Positions 14,282 to 22,052 are shown, counted from the stretch's first letter. The stretch: 24,668 nt of DNA from an uncultured Ruminococcus sp. (GCA_945867875.1 CAMBJF010000011.1:1-24668), one strand, 5' to 3'. A program made the numbers and translations. Notes: generated by a model from the letters alone, not told the origin.

Positions 14282-15970
14282 TTATTCACCGTCAGTATCG
14301 GATATCAGGGCTTCAAGCTTCTGCCGCTCAGTGTTCAGCCTGTCTGCATTATCGAACCAGTATTCCTCGATAGTTGGGATAATTTCATAGGTGATGATTT
14401 TTTTGACCAGAACGTCGTTTATCTCTTCGGGCTTTTTGCAGAAATAGCTGTGACCTATCTCAAAGCCTGCGCCGAGGGAGCTGTCGGAAAGTATGACCTT
14501 GTTGAGATTTTCCACTGCCGCTATCGCCTTATGAAAAAGCTCACAGGACACATTTGCATACTGACTTTTAAAAGTTGGGTCATCAAAAGCGGGCTTCATT
14601 GTGTAGAATGCAAAACGGCGGCGGAGGGCATAATCTATCATTGCAAGGCTGCGGTCGGCGGTGTTCATCATACCGATTATGTACAGATTTTCGGGGACGC
14701 TGAAGCTGTCACCACTGTAGATAAGGTCTGCGGAGTATTCCTCGCCACGCTTGTCCGACTCGATGAGCATAAGAAGCTCACCGAAAATTTTGCTGAGATT
14801 TCCTCGGTTTATCTCGTCGATGATGAAAAAGTAATCAAGGTCGCTGTGCACCCGTGCAAGGCTGCAAAATTTCTTGAATATGCCGTCGGAAAGGGAAAAT
14901 CCCCCGTCCTCTGCGGGACGGTAGCCCTCAACAAAATCCTCGTATGAACAGCTCTGATGAAACTGCACAGTCTTAACACGGCTGTCGTCCTTTTCGCCCA
15001 TCATCGAATAGGCAAGGCGCTTGGCGGCAAAAGTCTTTCCCACACCCGGAGCGCCTTTGAGAATAATATTTTTCTTGTGGCGGAGGAGGGAGACGATGCT
15101 TTCGTATTCCTTTCGGGAAATATAGACCTGAGAGAGGAAATCGGCGGAGGTGTAGGGCTCTGCTCCTGCGGCTTCTATCTCTGCTTCTTCCTCGGTCTCA
15201 TTGTCAATATCGGGGTCAAAATTTACAAGACCCCACTTGCCCCTGCTCTCTGAATAAAAAAGATTTTCATATCCCTCCTTATATGCCTTGCTCGTATTGC
15301 AGTGCATAAGCATCTGAGTGGAAACCGCATTTTTCCAGTTGGGATTTGTTTTGATATATGGCAGTATATTCCGCTTTTCTATGCAGGAGCATATCTCTTT
15401 CATAGTTGCCGTTCCGCCGAGAGAACGGAGAGCGGCTGTGGCTTCACTGACGTAAGTGGGTTTGGAGTCGCCGCCGTCATTTAAACCGTATTTATTTTTC
15501 CAATAATTGTGATTTAAAAACAAATTATAATCCTGTTCTTTATTGCAAAATGTAAAATCCAATAAAGCATTAGCGAGTTCATTGTTATGAGTTCGTTCAA
15601 CTTTCCATATGGTAATTCTGCCCGTATAAAAATACCATTTTTTAGGAACATCAAACTTTTTCCAATCGACTTTCAGCGTTCTTCCGTCCCCAACATTTTC
15701 AGTCACCGTTCCGATTGCTTTTATCTCCATAACCGAAACTGTCTGCCCGTTCACGTCAAACGGCAGGTCATTTTTCTGAGTATAGGACGATTTAATAGCT
15801 ATTTTATCCCCTGCCTTGACCGAGTTCACAATATCAAGATATTTGTCCTCATACCCATTTATCCATTCACCATTTGCAATATATTCATCTTCCTTATGCT
15901 TGTCCCCGTCACCTGTGTATGTACCAACATACCAGCAAAGATCAACTGATTTATCAATTTGTTCAGCCAT
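14282..15970 (-). CDS. mcrB: McrB-family AAA+ GTPase with PUA/EVE-like sensor domain
   Basis: 562 residues. Domains in order: residues about 10-125, a PUA/EVE-like fold (DLCWYVGTYTGDG, ANGEWINGYEDKYLD, WYFYTGRITIWKV) of the type that reads modified bases; about 170-250, a winged-helix resembling HARE-HTH (EATAALRSLGGTATMKEI); about 290-540, the McrB AAA+ domain with Walker A GAPGVGKT (306-313), Walker B IIDEINRG (D385, E386), the McrB signature MNTADRS (N436-S441) and LRRRFAF. The ORF extends 97 residues upstream, but that part spans the promoter. The ATG at 15970 with GGAG 7 nt before it is the start. All GTPase motifs are intact. It forms an operon with mcrC. Confidence 0.9.
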   Translation of the reverse strand: MAEQIDKSVDLCWYVGTYTGDGDKHKEDEYIANGEWINGYEDKYLDIVNSVKAGDKIAIKSSYTQKNDLPFDVNGQTVSVMEIKAIGTVTENVGDGRTLKVDWKKFDVPKKWYFYTGRITIWKVERTHNNELANALLDFTFCNKEQDYNLFLNHNYWKNKYGLNDGGDSKPTYVSEATAALRSLGGTATMKEICSCIEKRNILPYIKTNPNWKNAVSTQMLMHCNTSKAYKEGYENLFYSESRGKWGLVNFDPDIDNETEEEAEIEAAGAEPYTSADFLSQVYISRKEYESIVSLLRHKKNIILKGAPGVGKTFAAKRLAYSMMGEKDDSRVKTVQFHQSCSYEDFVEGYRPAEDGGFSLSDGIFKKFCSLARVHSDLDYFFIIDEINRGNLSKIFGELLMLIESDKRGEEYSADLIYSGDSFSVPENLYIIGMMNTADRSLAMIDYALRRRFAFYTMKPAFDDPTFKSQYANVSCELFHKAIAAVENLNKVILSDSSLGAGFEIGHSYFCKKPEEINDVLVKKIITYEIIPTIEEYWFDNADRLNTERQKLEALISDTDGE

Positions 15971-16004
15971 ACCCAATCTCCTTTTAACAGCTTTTTCAAT
16001 TAAC

Positions 16005-16033
16005 ATTATATCATAAATGTCATAATATTTCAA
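16005..16033 (-). promoter_or_regulatory. Sigma-A promoter of mcrBC
   Basis: On the minus strand TTGAAA (16033-16028), 17-bp spacer, TATAAT (16010-16005). It starts about 35 nt before the mcrB ATG and rules out longer mcrB starts. Confidence 0.85.
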
Positions 16034-16126
16034 TCCTCCATCACCACAATTATACCTCCCAGCCTGTCCCAAAATCGTTACAGCAAATAAAAAACTTATA
16101 TTTTCCGACGTAAATTCAAAATCCAC

Positions 16127-16155
16127 TTGCAGAATGTCATAAAATGGAGTATAAT
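16127..16155 (+). promoter_or_regulatory. Sigma-A promoter of the DUF4250/GrpE-like/Hsp70-like operon
   Basis: TTGCAG at 16127-16132, 17-bp spacer, TATAAT at 16150-16155. It is divergent from the mcrBC promoter, whose -35 lies about 94 bp away. Confidence 0.83.
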
Positions 16156-16188
16156 ATAGAGTGAAGTAATATAAGGAGACGAAGATAT

Positions 16189-16365
16189 ATGAATATTCCC
16201 AATGACCCCGTAATGCTGCTGAGCTTTGTAAATATGAAGCTCCGTGATATATACCCCTCACTTGAAGCCCTCTGCGATGATATTGACATATCCGAAAGCG
16301 AGCTTTGCGAAAAGCTCAGGGCAATAAACTACGAATACGACAGCAAGACAAATCAATTCAAATAA
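16189..16365 (+). CDS. DUF4250 domain protein (58 residues)
   Basis: A short gene: MNIPNDPVMLLSFVNMKLRD, then IYPSLEALCDDIDI, ending TNQFK. The NxPNDPxMLLSxVNxKLRDxYPSLxALCxD pattern is the DUF4250 family, common as single small cytoplasmic proteins in Clostridia; its function is unknown. It reads as a helix-turn-helix-sized helical protein. AAGGAG at 16173-16178 lies 10 nt before the ATG, and the promoter is 35 bp further up, so translation is well supported despite the length. It is first in an operon, 19 nt before the GrpE-like gene. Confidence 0.88.
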   Translation: MNIPNDPVMLLSFVNMKLRDIYPSLEALCDDIDISESELCEKLRAINYEYDSKTNQFK

Positions 16366-16384
16366 ACGGGAGAATTTTTGATAT

Positions 16385-17095
16385 ATGAAACCCCAGAAGC
16401 TTTATGAAATATTTACCGAAGCCCTCTGCGATGAGCGCATAAAGGCGGAGCTTACCGAGATGATCGCAGGAAAGGTCGAGGAGGACACCCTTGAGGGTCA
16501 GACCGAGCTTTTCCCCCGAAATGACACCACCGCCCTCAGTGCGGAAAATGCATCGCTTTCAAGAAAAATAGCTCTGCTGGAACTTGAAGCGGGCAGGCTC
16601 CAGAGCGAGAATGCGGAGCTGTCCTCTCAGCTCAAACGCTGCAAGGACACCTTGAACAGCTATTGCAGCTCCTACGCTATGCAGATATCTCTCTACGAAA
16701 AATACAAGACCCTTTCCCCCTCCTCCGCAAAGGTAATGAGCGGGATATTCAAAAACAATACCCTCAGCGGCATATTCCTCTGCGGCGTTCTTCCCGATAA
16801 TCTGAAAAGTCTCAGAGACTACACCGAACAGCTTGCCATAAACAGCTATGAGGAATCAAAGTCGGACATTGCCGTGCTCTGCGAGCTGTATGCATACCTG
16901 CTCTCCTGCTACAATTCCACATTTACCCGACCTGTGTACAAGCTCACAGACGTTAAGGCGGGAGACGAATTTGACGAGGAGCTTCATCACAACACCGGCA
17001 CCGCAAAGCAGGGAAAGATAAAAGCCGTACTGCTTCGTGGCTGTGTTGCCGCCGCTAACGGCAAGGTCATCAGAAAAGCTGTTGTTACCCTATAA
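16385..17095 (+). CDS. GrpE-like nucleotide exchange factor, divergent
   Basis: 236 residues. Residues about 48-92 form a leucine-zipper-like coiled coil (LSAENASLSRKIALLELEAG onward), 95-180 are helical, and the C-terminus 184-236 reads as a GrpE beta domain. GDEFDEELHH (193-202) matches the GrpE GEPFDPELHEA-type segment. GKIKAVLLRG and NGKVIRKAVVTL match the GrpE pattern G-x-V...GY..NGR.IR.A.V.V, with the usual GY tyrosine replaced by Cys220 and a shorter connecting loop. GrpE releases ADP from Hsp70 proteins. Gene order is the second argument: an Hsp70-like ATPase starts 18 nt downstream. It is clearly not the housekeeping GrpE. GGGAGAA at 16368-16374 supports the start. The coiled coil plus beta domain is seen; the exchange role is inferred. 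Confidence 0.72.
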   Translation: MKPQKLYEIFTEALCDERIKAELTEMIAGKVEEDTLEGQTELFPRNDTTALSAENASLSRKIALLELEAGRLQSENAELSSQLKRCKDTLNSYCSSYAMQISLYEKYKTLSPSSAKVMSGIFKNNTLSGIFLCGVLPDNLKSLRDYTEQLAINSYEESKSDIAVLCELYAYLLSCYNSTFTRPVYKLTDVKAGDEFDEELHHNTGTAKQGKIKAVLLRGCVAAANGKVIRKAVVTL

Positions 17096-17113
17096 CGAAA
17101 GGCGTGAATTACC

Positions 17114-19978
17114 GTGGATACAAAAAAGATAAGCCTGATCCCCACAGAACGGGAATATATCGCCAATGCGGTGATCGGCCGTATTCCCAAAACCGTTGAA
17201 GCACAGGTCAGACTTTTCGACCCCCTTATAAAAAAGCTCCTTTCCGCTCTGGGAGGACTGTGGCTTAAAATACACAACCGTGACGTATGGTTCAACACCG
17301 CCGTCAGCGGCATATTCCCCGACCTTGACGTTTTCGAGCCCTCAAAGCAGAATGTTTTCTTCTCCTTTGCGGAGACGAAGTTCAACAAAAGCTTCGAGGG
17401 GGTTGACGGGAATCTTATGACTCTCCCCGAGCTGAGGGCATCGGGGGTTGAAAAGCTGTCGAAATTTTCGGGAAAGCTTTTTGCTTTCAAGGACGGCGGC
17501 GTGATAAAGGCATATGATCCCGCCGACGGCAGCATTTTCAGCTTCAACACCGCCAATCATCACGAGGCTGTGTGTATCCCCTCTCTCAGATTTACCAAGA
17601 AAAACGGTCTCCCCCTTGCAGGCGAGGAGCTTATTATGGTGCTGCTGGACAAGGAGCTTGTGCCCGCAGGTCTCACCCCCGCCGAGGAGGACAGCTTCTA
17701 TGACCTTATCAGGCTCAGCAAGTCCGACCGCAGCTATATGGGGCTTTCCCCCGAGGGACACATTTATTTTGACTGTGAAAAGCTCTCCGAGGACATTGCC
17801 GCAGGAAAATTTGCAGGCAGCGTCAACGGTCTTGACTTTTCTATGGACACTCTCCTTGCGGTAACAAGAATAAAGGCTGATGAGGACTTTTCCAAAGCGC
17901 TGAAAATTAGCCTTTTGAACTGTGAAAAGCGCCGTGCGGACATTGACCCGTATGACGAAAAGCTGCTCTCAGACCCCAACCGTGGTCACTGGGAATTATG
18001 GAGCAGTGACGGCAGCGAGCCGACCTATGCAATTGAGATATCCGAGCCCCTCATTGCCCGTGACCCCGTTTCCGACGTTGACAGGGACGGCATCATCGCC
18101 ATCGATTTCGGCACAAAAAGCACAGTTGTGGTGTATCAGAAATCCTCCGAGCACACTCTCCCTATGGCGATAGGCACAGGCAGGCTTGCGGACGCAGGCA
18201 GACCCGAACACTATGAAAATCCCACTGTTATGGAATTTGCGGACATCGGCACATTCCTTTCAAAATACAATGCCCGAAACGGCAGACCCGAAACATTGTG
18301 GGAAACCTTGCCCATATCCCACACGGCGTATTCGGATATGAAAAACAGTGCCAGCAGGGATTACTATGCCTTTTTCTGCGACTTAAAGCAGTGGGCGGGC
18401 GAGGGCTGCTATCCTCTCAGGATATGCGACCGTGCAGGGGGCGAGTATCTTCTTCCCCCATATATGAGCGGCGAAGCGGCAGAGCTTGACCCTATCGAGC
18501 TTTATGCATATTACATCGGTCTCTACATCAACAATATGCGAAACGGCATATTCCTTGACTATTACCTCTCGTTCCCCGTGACCTTTGAAAAGAGCGTCCG
18601 TGAGCGGATAACCGCATCATTTGAGAGAGGACTTATGAAGTCTCTCCCCCCCTCCGTGCTGGAAAACGAGGAGATAATGGCGGATTTCCGTGTGGACGGC
18701 TCTGTGAGCGAGCCTGCGGCATATGCGGTCTGCGCTCTGAAGGAATACGGCGCATTCCCCGATGACGGCGAGGAATTTCACTACGGCATATTCGATTTCG
18801 GCGGCGGGACCACGGATTTTGATTTTGGCGTATGCCGCACATCGGACAAGAGAAAATTCGACTACACAATTGAAAATTACGGTGCGGGGGGCGACAGATA
18901 TCTCGGAGGCGAAAATCTCCTTGAACTCCTTTCCGTCACCATTTTCAGAGATAATTACAGCAAAATCGCTGAAAACGGCATAACCTTTACCCTGCCGCCC
19001 CGCTGTGCCGAATTTGCAGGCTCTGCGGCTGTTGTGGCACGTTCAAGGGAAGCCGAAGCAAATATGCGCCATATGATGGAGCATCTCAGACCTATTTGGG
19101 AAAATACGGAGACCTACGCCGATGAATTTGAGCGTGGAATAATCTGCGTTGACCTTTTTGACAGAAACGGTGAGTTATTGCCCCGCTTCGAGCTTGAAGT
19201 CTCCGCCGAAAAGCTTGTGGGAATAATCAGGGACAACATCAGCCGTGGCATCGACAATTTCTTTGCTTCGATGAGCCTTGCATACAGCTCCGCAAATGCA
19301 TCTGTCCCCGAAAAAATGAACATTATGCTTGCGGGAAATTCCTGCAAAAACAAGCTTGTTACTGAGATATTCAAGGAAAAGTTCAAGGAGGGCGGTGAAA
19401 AGCTGAAAGCCGCTCTGGGCACTGACACCGAGCCCGAATTTATCCTCTATCCCCCTCTTGGCACGGAAGAGGCATACAGCCTTATGGAAAGCAAAGGCAT
19501 CGACCCTCACCGTGGCAGCCTTGAACGTCCTACGGGCAAAACAGGCGTGGCGTTCGGTCTTATAATGTGCAGAAAGGGCGGCGTTATCGAGCGCAAGGCT
19601 CTCAGCGCCAAGGAAGAGGAGATCCCCTTCAAGTATTTCATCGGCAAGAGCAAGCGTGGACGGTTCAATATCCTTACCGATGAAAACGCACCTATGACCC
19701 TTGCAGGCAAGCCCGATTACAATGTTTGGTACAACTTCACCGATGCCGATGAGGACACCTTTGAGATATACTACACCCCTATGCCCGAAGCCGTTACCGA
19801 TTCACTGCCCATTGAGCAGGTGATGAAGAAGAAATGCAGGCTGAACGTGGTCTATGAAAAGGCGTGTGTATATATCCGTGCTTCGGGTCCCAGAACGCTC
19901 CAGTATGTTGCCGCCACCGAGAACGGCATCAATTTTGACACATATCTTGGCAAGATAATGACCGTTGAGCTTGACTGA
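17114..19978 (+). CDS. Hsp70-like ATPase with long novel N-terminal region
   Basis: 954 residues from GTG 17114 (GAAAGG at 17097-17102; no in-frame ATG until residue 101). The Hsp70/actin fold ATPase spans about 325-840: phosphate-1 IIAIDFGTKST (D331), connect-1-like SFPVTFEKSVRERI and EPAAYAVCAL, phosphate-2 FDFGGGTTDFDFG (D561), AGGDRYLGGE (591-600), adenosine-loop IMLAGNSCKN (A740) and GVAFGLI. Two parts are unusual. Residues 1-325 precede the ATPase and match nothing I recognise. The C-terminus after about 840 is only about 110 residues, predicted beta-rich (FKYFIGKSKRGRFNIL, TFEIYYTP, LQYVAA), with no DnaK-like helical lid or EEVD tail. So it is an Hsp70 relative with a private client or partner domain. 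It is third in the operon and ends at a bidirectional terminator. There is no J-domain protein in the window. Confidence 0.85.
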   Translation: MDTKKISLIPTEREYIANAVIGRIPKTVEAQVRLFDPLIKKLLSALGGLWLKIHNRDVWFNTAVSGIFPDLDVFEPSKQNVFFSFAETKFNKSFEGVDGNLMTLPELRASGVEKLSKFSGKLFAFKDGGVIKAYDPADGSIFSFNTANHHEAVCIPSLRFTKKNGLPLAGEELIMVLLDKELVPAGLTPAEEDSFYDLIRLSKSDRSYMGLSPEGHIYFDCEKLSEDIAAGKFAGSVNGLDFSMDTLLAVTRIKADEDFSKALKISLLNCEKRRADIDPYDEKLLSDPNRGHWELWSSDGSEPTYAIEISEPLIARDPVSDVDRDGIIAIDFGTKSTVVVYQKSSEHTLPMAIGTGRLADAGRPEHYENPTVMEFADIGTFLSKYNARNGRPETLWETLPISHTAYSDMKNSASRDYYAFFCDLKQWAGEGCYPLRICDRAGGEYLLPPYMSGEAAELDPIELYAYYIGLYINNMRNGIFLDYYLSFPVTFEKSVRERITASFERGLMKSLPPSVLENEEIMADFRVDGSVSEPAAYAVCALKEYGAFPDDGEEFHYGIFDFGGGTTDFDFGVCRTSDKRKFDYTIENYGAGGDRYLGGENLLELLSVTIFRDNYSKIAENGITFTLPPRCAEFAGSAAVVARSREAEANMRHMMEHLRPIWENTETYADEFERGIICVDLFDRNGELLPRFELEVSAEKLVGIIRDNISRGIDNFFASMSLAYSSANASVPEKMNIMLAGNSCKNKLVTEIFKEKFKEGGEKLKAALGTDTEPEFILYPPLGTEEAYSLMESKGIDPHRGSLERPTGKTGVAFGLIMCRKGGVIERKALSAKEEEIPFKYFIGKSKRGRFNILTDENAPMTLAGKPDYNVWYNFTDADEDTFEIYYTPMPEAVTDSLPIEQVMKKKCRLNVVYEKACVYIRASGPRTLQYVAATENGINFDTYLGKIMTVELD

Positions 19979-19996
19979 CAGCAGTGATCAATCAAC

Positions 19997-20036
19997 AAAA
20001 AAACTCCCGTCCTGCATCAGCAGAGCGGGAGTTTTA
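19997..20036. terminator. Bidirectional terminator between Hsp70-like and DUF1015 genes
   Basis: A 9-bp stem AAACTCCCG (20001-20009)/CGGGAGTTT (20026-20034), with an inner CTGC/GCAG pairing in the loop. The left A-run and right T-run let it work on both strands. Confidence 0.87.
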
Positions 20037-20047
20037 CTATAATCACA

Positions 20048-21322
20048 TTACTTTATTTTTCTTGCTTCAACGTAATATCTCTTATCCTCGGCATGACCCA
20101 TAGAAAAAGTCTTTCTTGGAAGTGCGCCGTCCTTTATGACTGTGGGGAAAAGCTCCTCCTTGCCCATGTCGGGAAGAAGTATGCCTGCACTGCCCTGAGC
20201 CGATGCAAGGCGCTTTACAACGTCTGCACCGTGAATGTAGTCGATCTTGCCGCCGTTTGCTTTAAGATATCCGTCAAGGAAGCTCTGAACGCTGCCAACG
20301 GTAAGGTTGGAGGTGGGCTTTGAGATGCCGTATGTTTTTGACACGCCGCCGCATACCCATTCAAAGCTCTGCATATCGTCGGTCACATTCTCGGTAAGTC
20401 CAAGCTCTGCGGTCATTTCGGAGAGGAGCTTGTCTGTGTCGATTTCGGTGAGTATCCTGTGGATAGCCTCAAATTCAAGAGCCTCGCTGTGGAGGTTAAC
20501 TATCTCCGCAAGAGCATATCTTGCAGGGTGATCAGACATATCCCTGCCGGGATTTTCACGCTTTAACTCTTCGTAATATTCCTTTGCTGTGGCAAGTGAG
20601 TGATTGCCGTCACCCATTGCGTAAAGGAGCACGGGAACGTCCTTTATGCCGTATCTCTTCTCGAAATTCTCCCTGCTGCCAAGGTCGGAAAGTGCCTTGT
20701 CGCAAAGGTCGATGTCATTGCCCGAAACAAGGTATCCCTTGATGCTGCCGCCGTTTTTCATAAGGGTGAAGTCATAGAGCTTTTCAAGGCTGTCCTTTTT
20801 ATCGCCTATCTTCTCGATAACAGTTTTCTCGGGGTCATCAATGAGTATCATTATGTGAGGAAGCTCCAGAGCCGCTCCCCTGCGGACTTTAAGTCTGGGC
20901 GGGATACGCTCGGCAACGGTGGCTTCGGTGGCTCTTACGGGAGATGTGCTGCCCTTGCGGAAATCATACTGTTCAAGGTCTATCATTCCCACAAGTCCCT
21001 GACGCACCTTTCCTGTGCTGTCGGTGCGCTCTATGTATATCATAGAGTCCTTGTATTCCTTGAAAATGCCCTTTGCAAGGTACTCGTCCATAGTCTTTCT
21101 GATGTCCCCGATGCGCTTTTCGGAGTCATCGCTTTCAAGGTATGCTTCGGGGAGAATGAGCTTTAATGCTGAGGGGGCGTCTCCGACGATATTTGCGGCG
21201 TCCTCCCAATATTCGGGCTGTGAGGTGAACTGGTCGCAGGCAACAACTGCCCATTTGCTCATATCCGTATTATCGGGAAGAAGTATGTCAGCTGCACCGA
21301 AGGCTGTTGATGATCTTTTCAC
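20048..21322 (-). CDS. DUF1015 family protein
   Basis: 424 residues of the DUF1015 family, widespread in Clostridia and often near serine or central metabolism genes; biochemical function not established. Family features seen: N-terminal FGAADILLPD and VVACDQFTSQPEYW, RATEATVAERIPPR, ELPHIMILIDDP, and the conserved YAMGDGNHSLATAKEYYEEL, with C-terminal DYIHGADVVKRL. The GDGNHS block resembles a ligand or metal-binding loop. A start at 21340 (ATG overlapping the upstream stop as ATGA) is possible, but the AAAGGAG site lies inside that reading, 8 nt before GTG 21322, so GTG is chosen. It is co-transcribed after the GNAT gene. Confidence 0.88.
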   Translation of the reverse strand: MKRSSTAFGAADILLPDNTDMSKWAVVACDQFTSQPEYWEDAANIVGDAPSALKLILPEAYLESDDSEKRIGDIRKTMDEYLAKGIFKEYKDSMIYIERTDSTGKVRQGLVGMIDLEQYDFRKGSTSPVRATEATVAERIPPRLKVRRGAALELPHIMILIDDPEKTVIEKIGDKKDSLEKLYDFTLMKNGGSIKGYLVSGNDIDLCDKALSDLGSRENFEKRYGIKDVPVLLYAMGDGNHSLATAKEYYEELKRENPGRDMSDHPARYALAEIVNLHSEALEFEAIHRILTEIDTDKLLSEMTAELGLTENVTDDMQSFEWVCGGVSKTYGISKPTSNLTVGSVQSFLDGYLKANGGKIDYIHGADVVKRLASAQGSAGILLPDMGKEELFPTVIKDGALPRKTFSMGHAEDKRYYVEARKIK

Positions 21323-21330
21323 AAAAATTT

Positions 21331-21337
21331 CTCCTTT
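21331..21337 (-). promoter_or_regulatory. Ribosome binding site that selects the GTG start of the DUF1015 gene
   Basis: AAAGGAG on the minus strand overlaps the GNAT stop codon by one base and is 8 nt before GTG 21322. The competing ATG at 21340 has only a GAGGA directly abutting it. Confidence 0.7.
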
Positions 21338-21813
21338 CATTCCTCGGTGAAGCTGAGCTTCATCGACATATAGATAGATTTATCTTCAATAAATTTAAGC
21401 TTTTTGTAAAGAGGATAGCCGCACTTTGTGGCACGGAGCTCAATGTAGGAAAGGTCCCACGCCTTGCCGTCCTCTATCGCCATATTCACAAGATGCTGAC
21501 CGATGCCCCGTCTGCGGAAATCGGGGAGGGTATATACATTCATAAGGGTGCCCGTTTTTCCCGTAATGAACAGGGGGCTGGCAGGCTTGTTTATTAGCAG
21601 GAAGAACACGCAGCCTGCGGTCTTTCCGTCCTCCTCGGCAAGGTACACAACGCAGTCACGGTTCAAGTGCTCCTGAAAATATCCCTTGGATTTATCGGCG
21701 ATCTCATCGAAAACGGACTGTTCAAGGTCCTCGTGGGTCTCGTGCATATATCCGAGGCGAAGCTCGATGAGGGTTGGTATATCAGCAGGCTTTGCTTTTC
21801 TGTATGTTATCAT
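21337..21813 (-). CDS. GNAT family N-acetyltransferase
   Basis: 158 residues transferring an acetyl group from acetyl-CoA to an unknown amine. The fold is visible in order: N-terminal YRKAKPADIPTLIELR, central VYLAEEDGKTAGCVFF, the beta4 strand LMNVYTLPDFR, the CoA pyrophosphate loop RRRGIGQHLV and the late LRATKCGYPLYKKLKF segment. Substrate cannot be told from sequence. AAAGGA 9 nt before the ATG fixes the start. It has a near-perfect promoter and leads the operon with the DUF1015 gene. Confidence 0.9.
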   Translation of the reverse strand: MITYRKAKPADIPTLIELRLGYMHETHEDLEQSVFDEIADKSKGYFQEHLNRDCVVYLAEEDGKTAGCVFFLLINKPASPLFITGKTGTLMNVYTLPDFRRRGIGQHLVNMAIEDGKAWDLSYIELRATKCGYPLYKKLKFIEDKSIYMSMKLSFTEE

Positions 21814-21848
21814 TTTCGCAAGTCCTTTCGGTTAAACTTTCGTTTATG

Positions 21849-21877
21849 ATTATAGCACATTACACATTTTATGTCAA
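21849..21877 (-). promoter_or_regulatory. Consensus sigma-A promoter of the GNAT-DUF1015 operon
   Basis: On the minus strand a perfect TTGACA (21877-21872), 17-bp spacer ending TGC, and perfect TATAAT (21854-21849). The extended -10 and its flanks match the ypsA promoter over 15 bases. Confidence 0.92.
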
Positions 21878-21960
21878 CCGACCTTATAAAAGCACAGCTT
21901 ATCAATTTTACAAATTTTTTCCCGATAAACAAATGATTTGAAATATGCCCGCAAAAACAC

Positions 21961-21989
21961 TTGCAAAACAGCAAAATATATGGTATAAT
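21961..21989 (+). promoter_or_regulatory. Sigma-A promoter of the gatCAB operon
   Basis: TTGCAA at 21961-21966, 17-bp spacer, TATAAT at 21984-21989 with an extended TGG before the -10. The leader to gatC is about 57 nt. Confidence 0.85.
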
Positions 21990-22052
21990 AACAAAGTATT
22001 GTTGTCCGCTGAAAAATTGCGGCTGAAAAATCAAGAGAAAAGAGGAAATCAT

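Noticed and set aside
14219..14947. A 242-residue plus-strand ORF
   Set aside because: It lies opposite mcrB and the start of mcrC, where all McrB motifs are intact; a shadow frame.
15971..16261. 97-residue N-terminal extension of McrB
   Set aside because: It would span the -35 and -10 boxes of the mcrB promoter. The shorter start has a good ribosome site and a family-typical N-terminus.
16385..17095. Housekeeping GrpE
   Set aside because: The GY tyrosine is replaced, the beta-domain loop is short, and the adjacent ATPase is not DnaK; neither hrcA nor dnaJ is nearby.
13236..19978. Recent horizontal island
   Set aside because: No integrase, transposase, tRNA or flanking direct repeat was seen, and coding style resembles the neighbours; kept only as a hypothesis.
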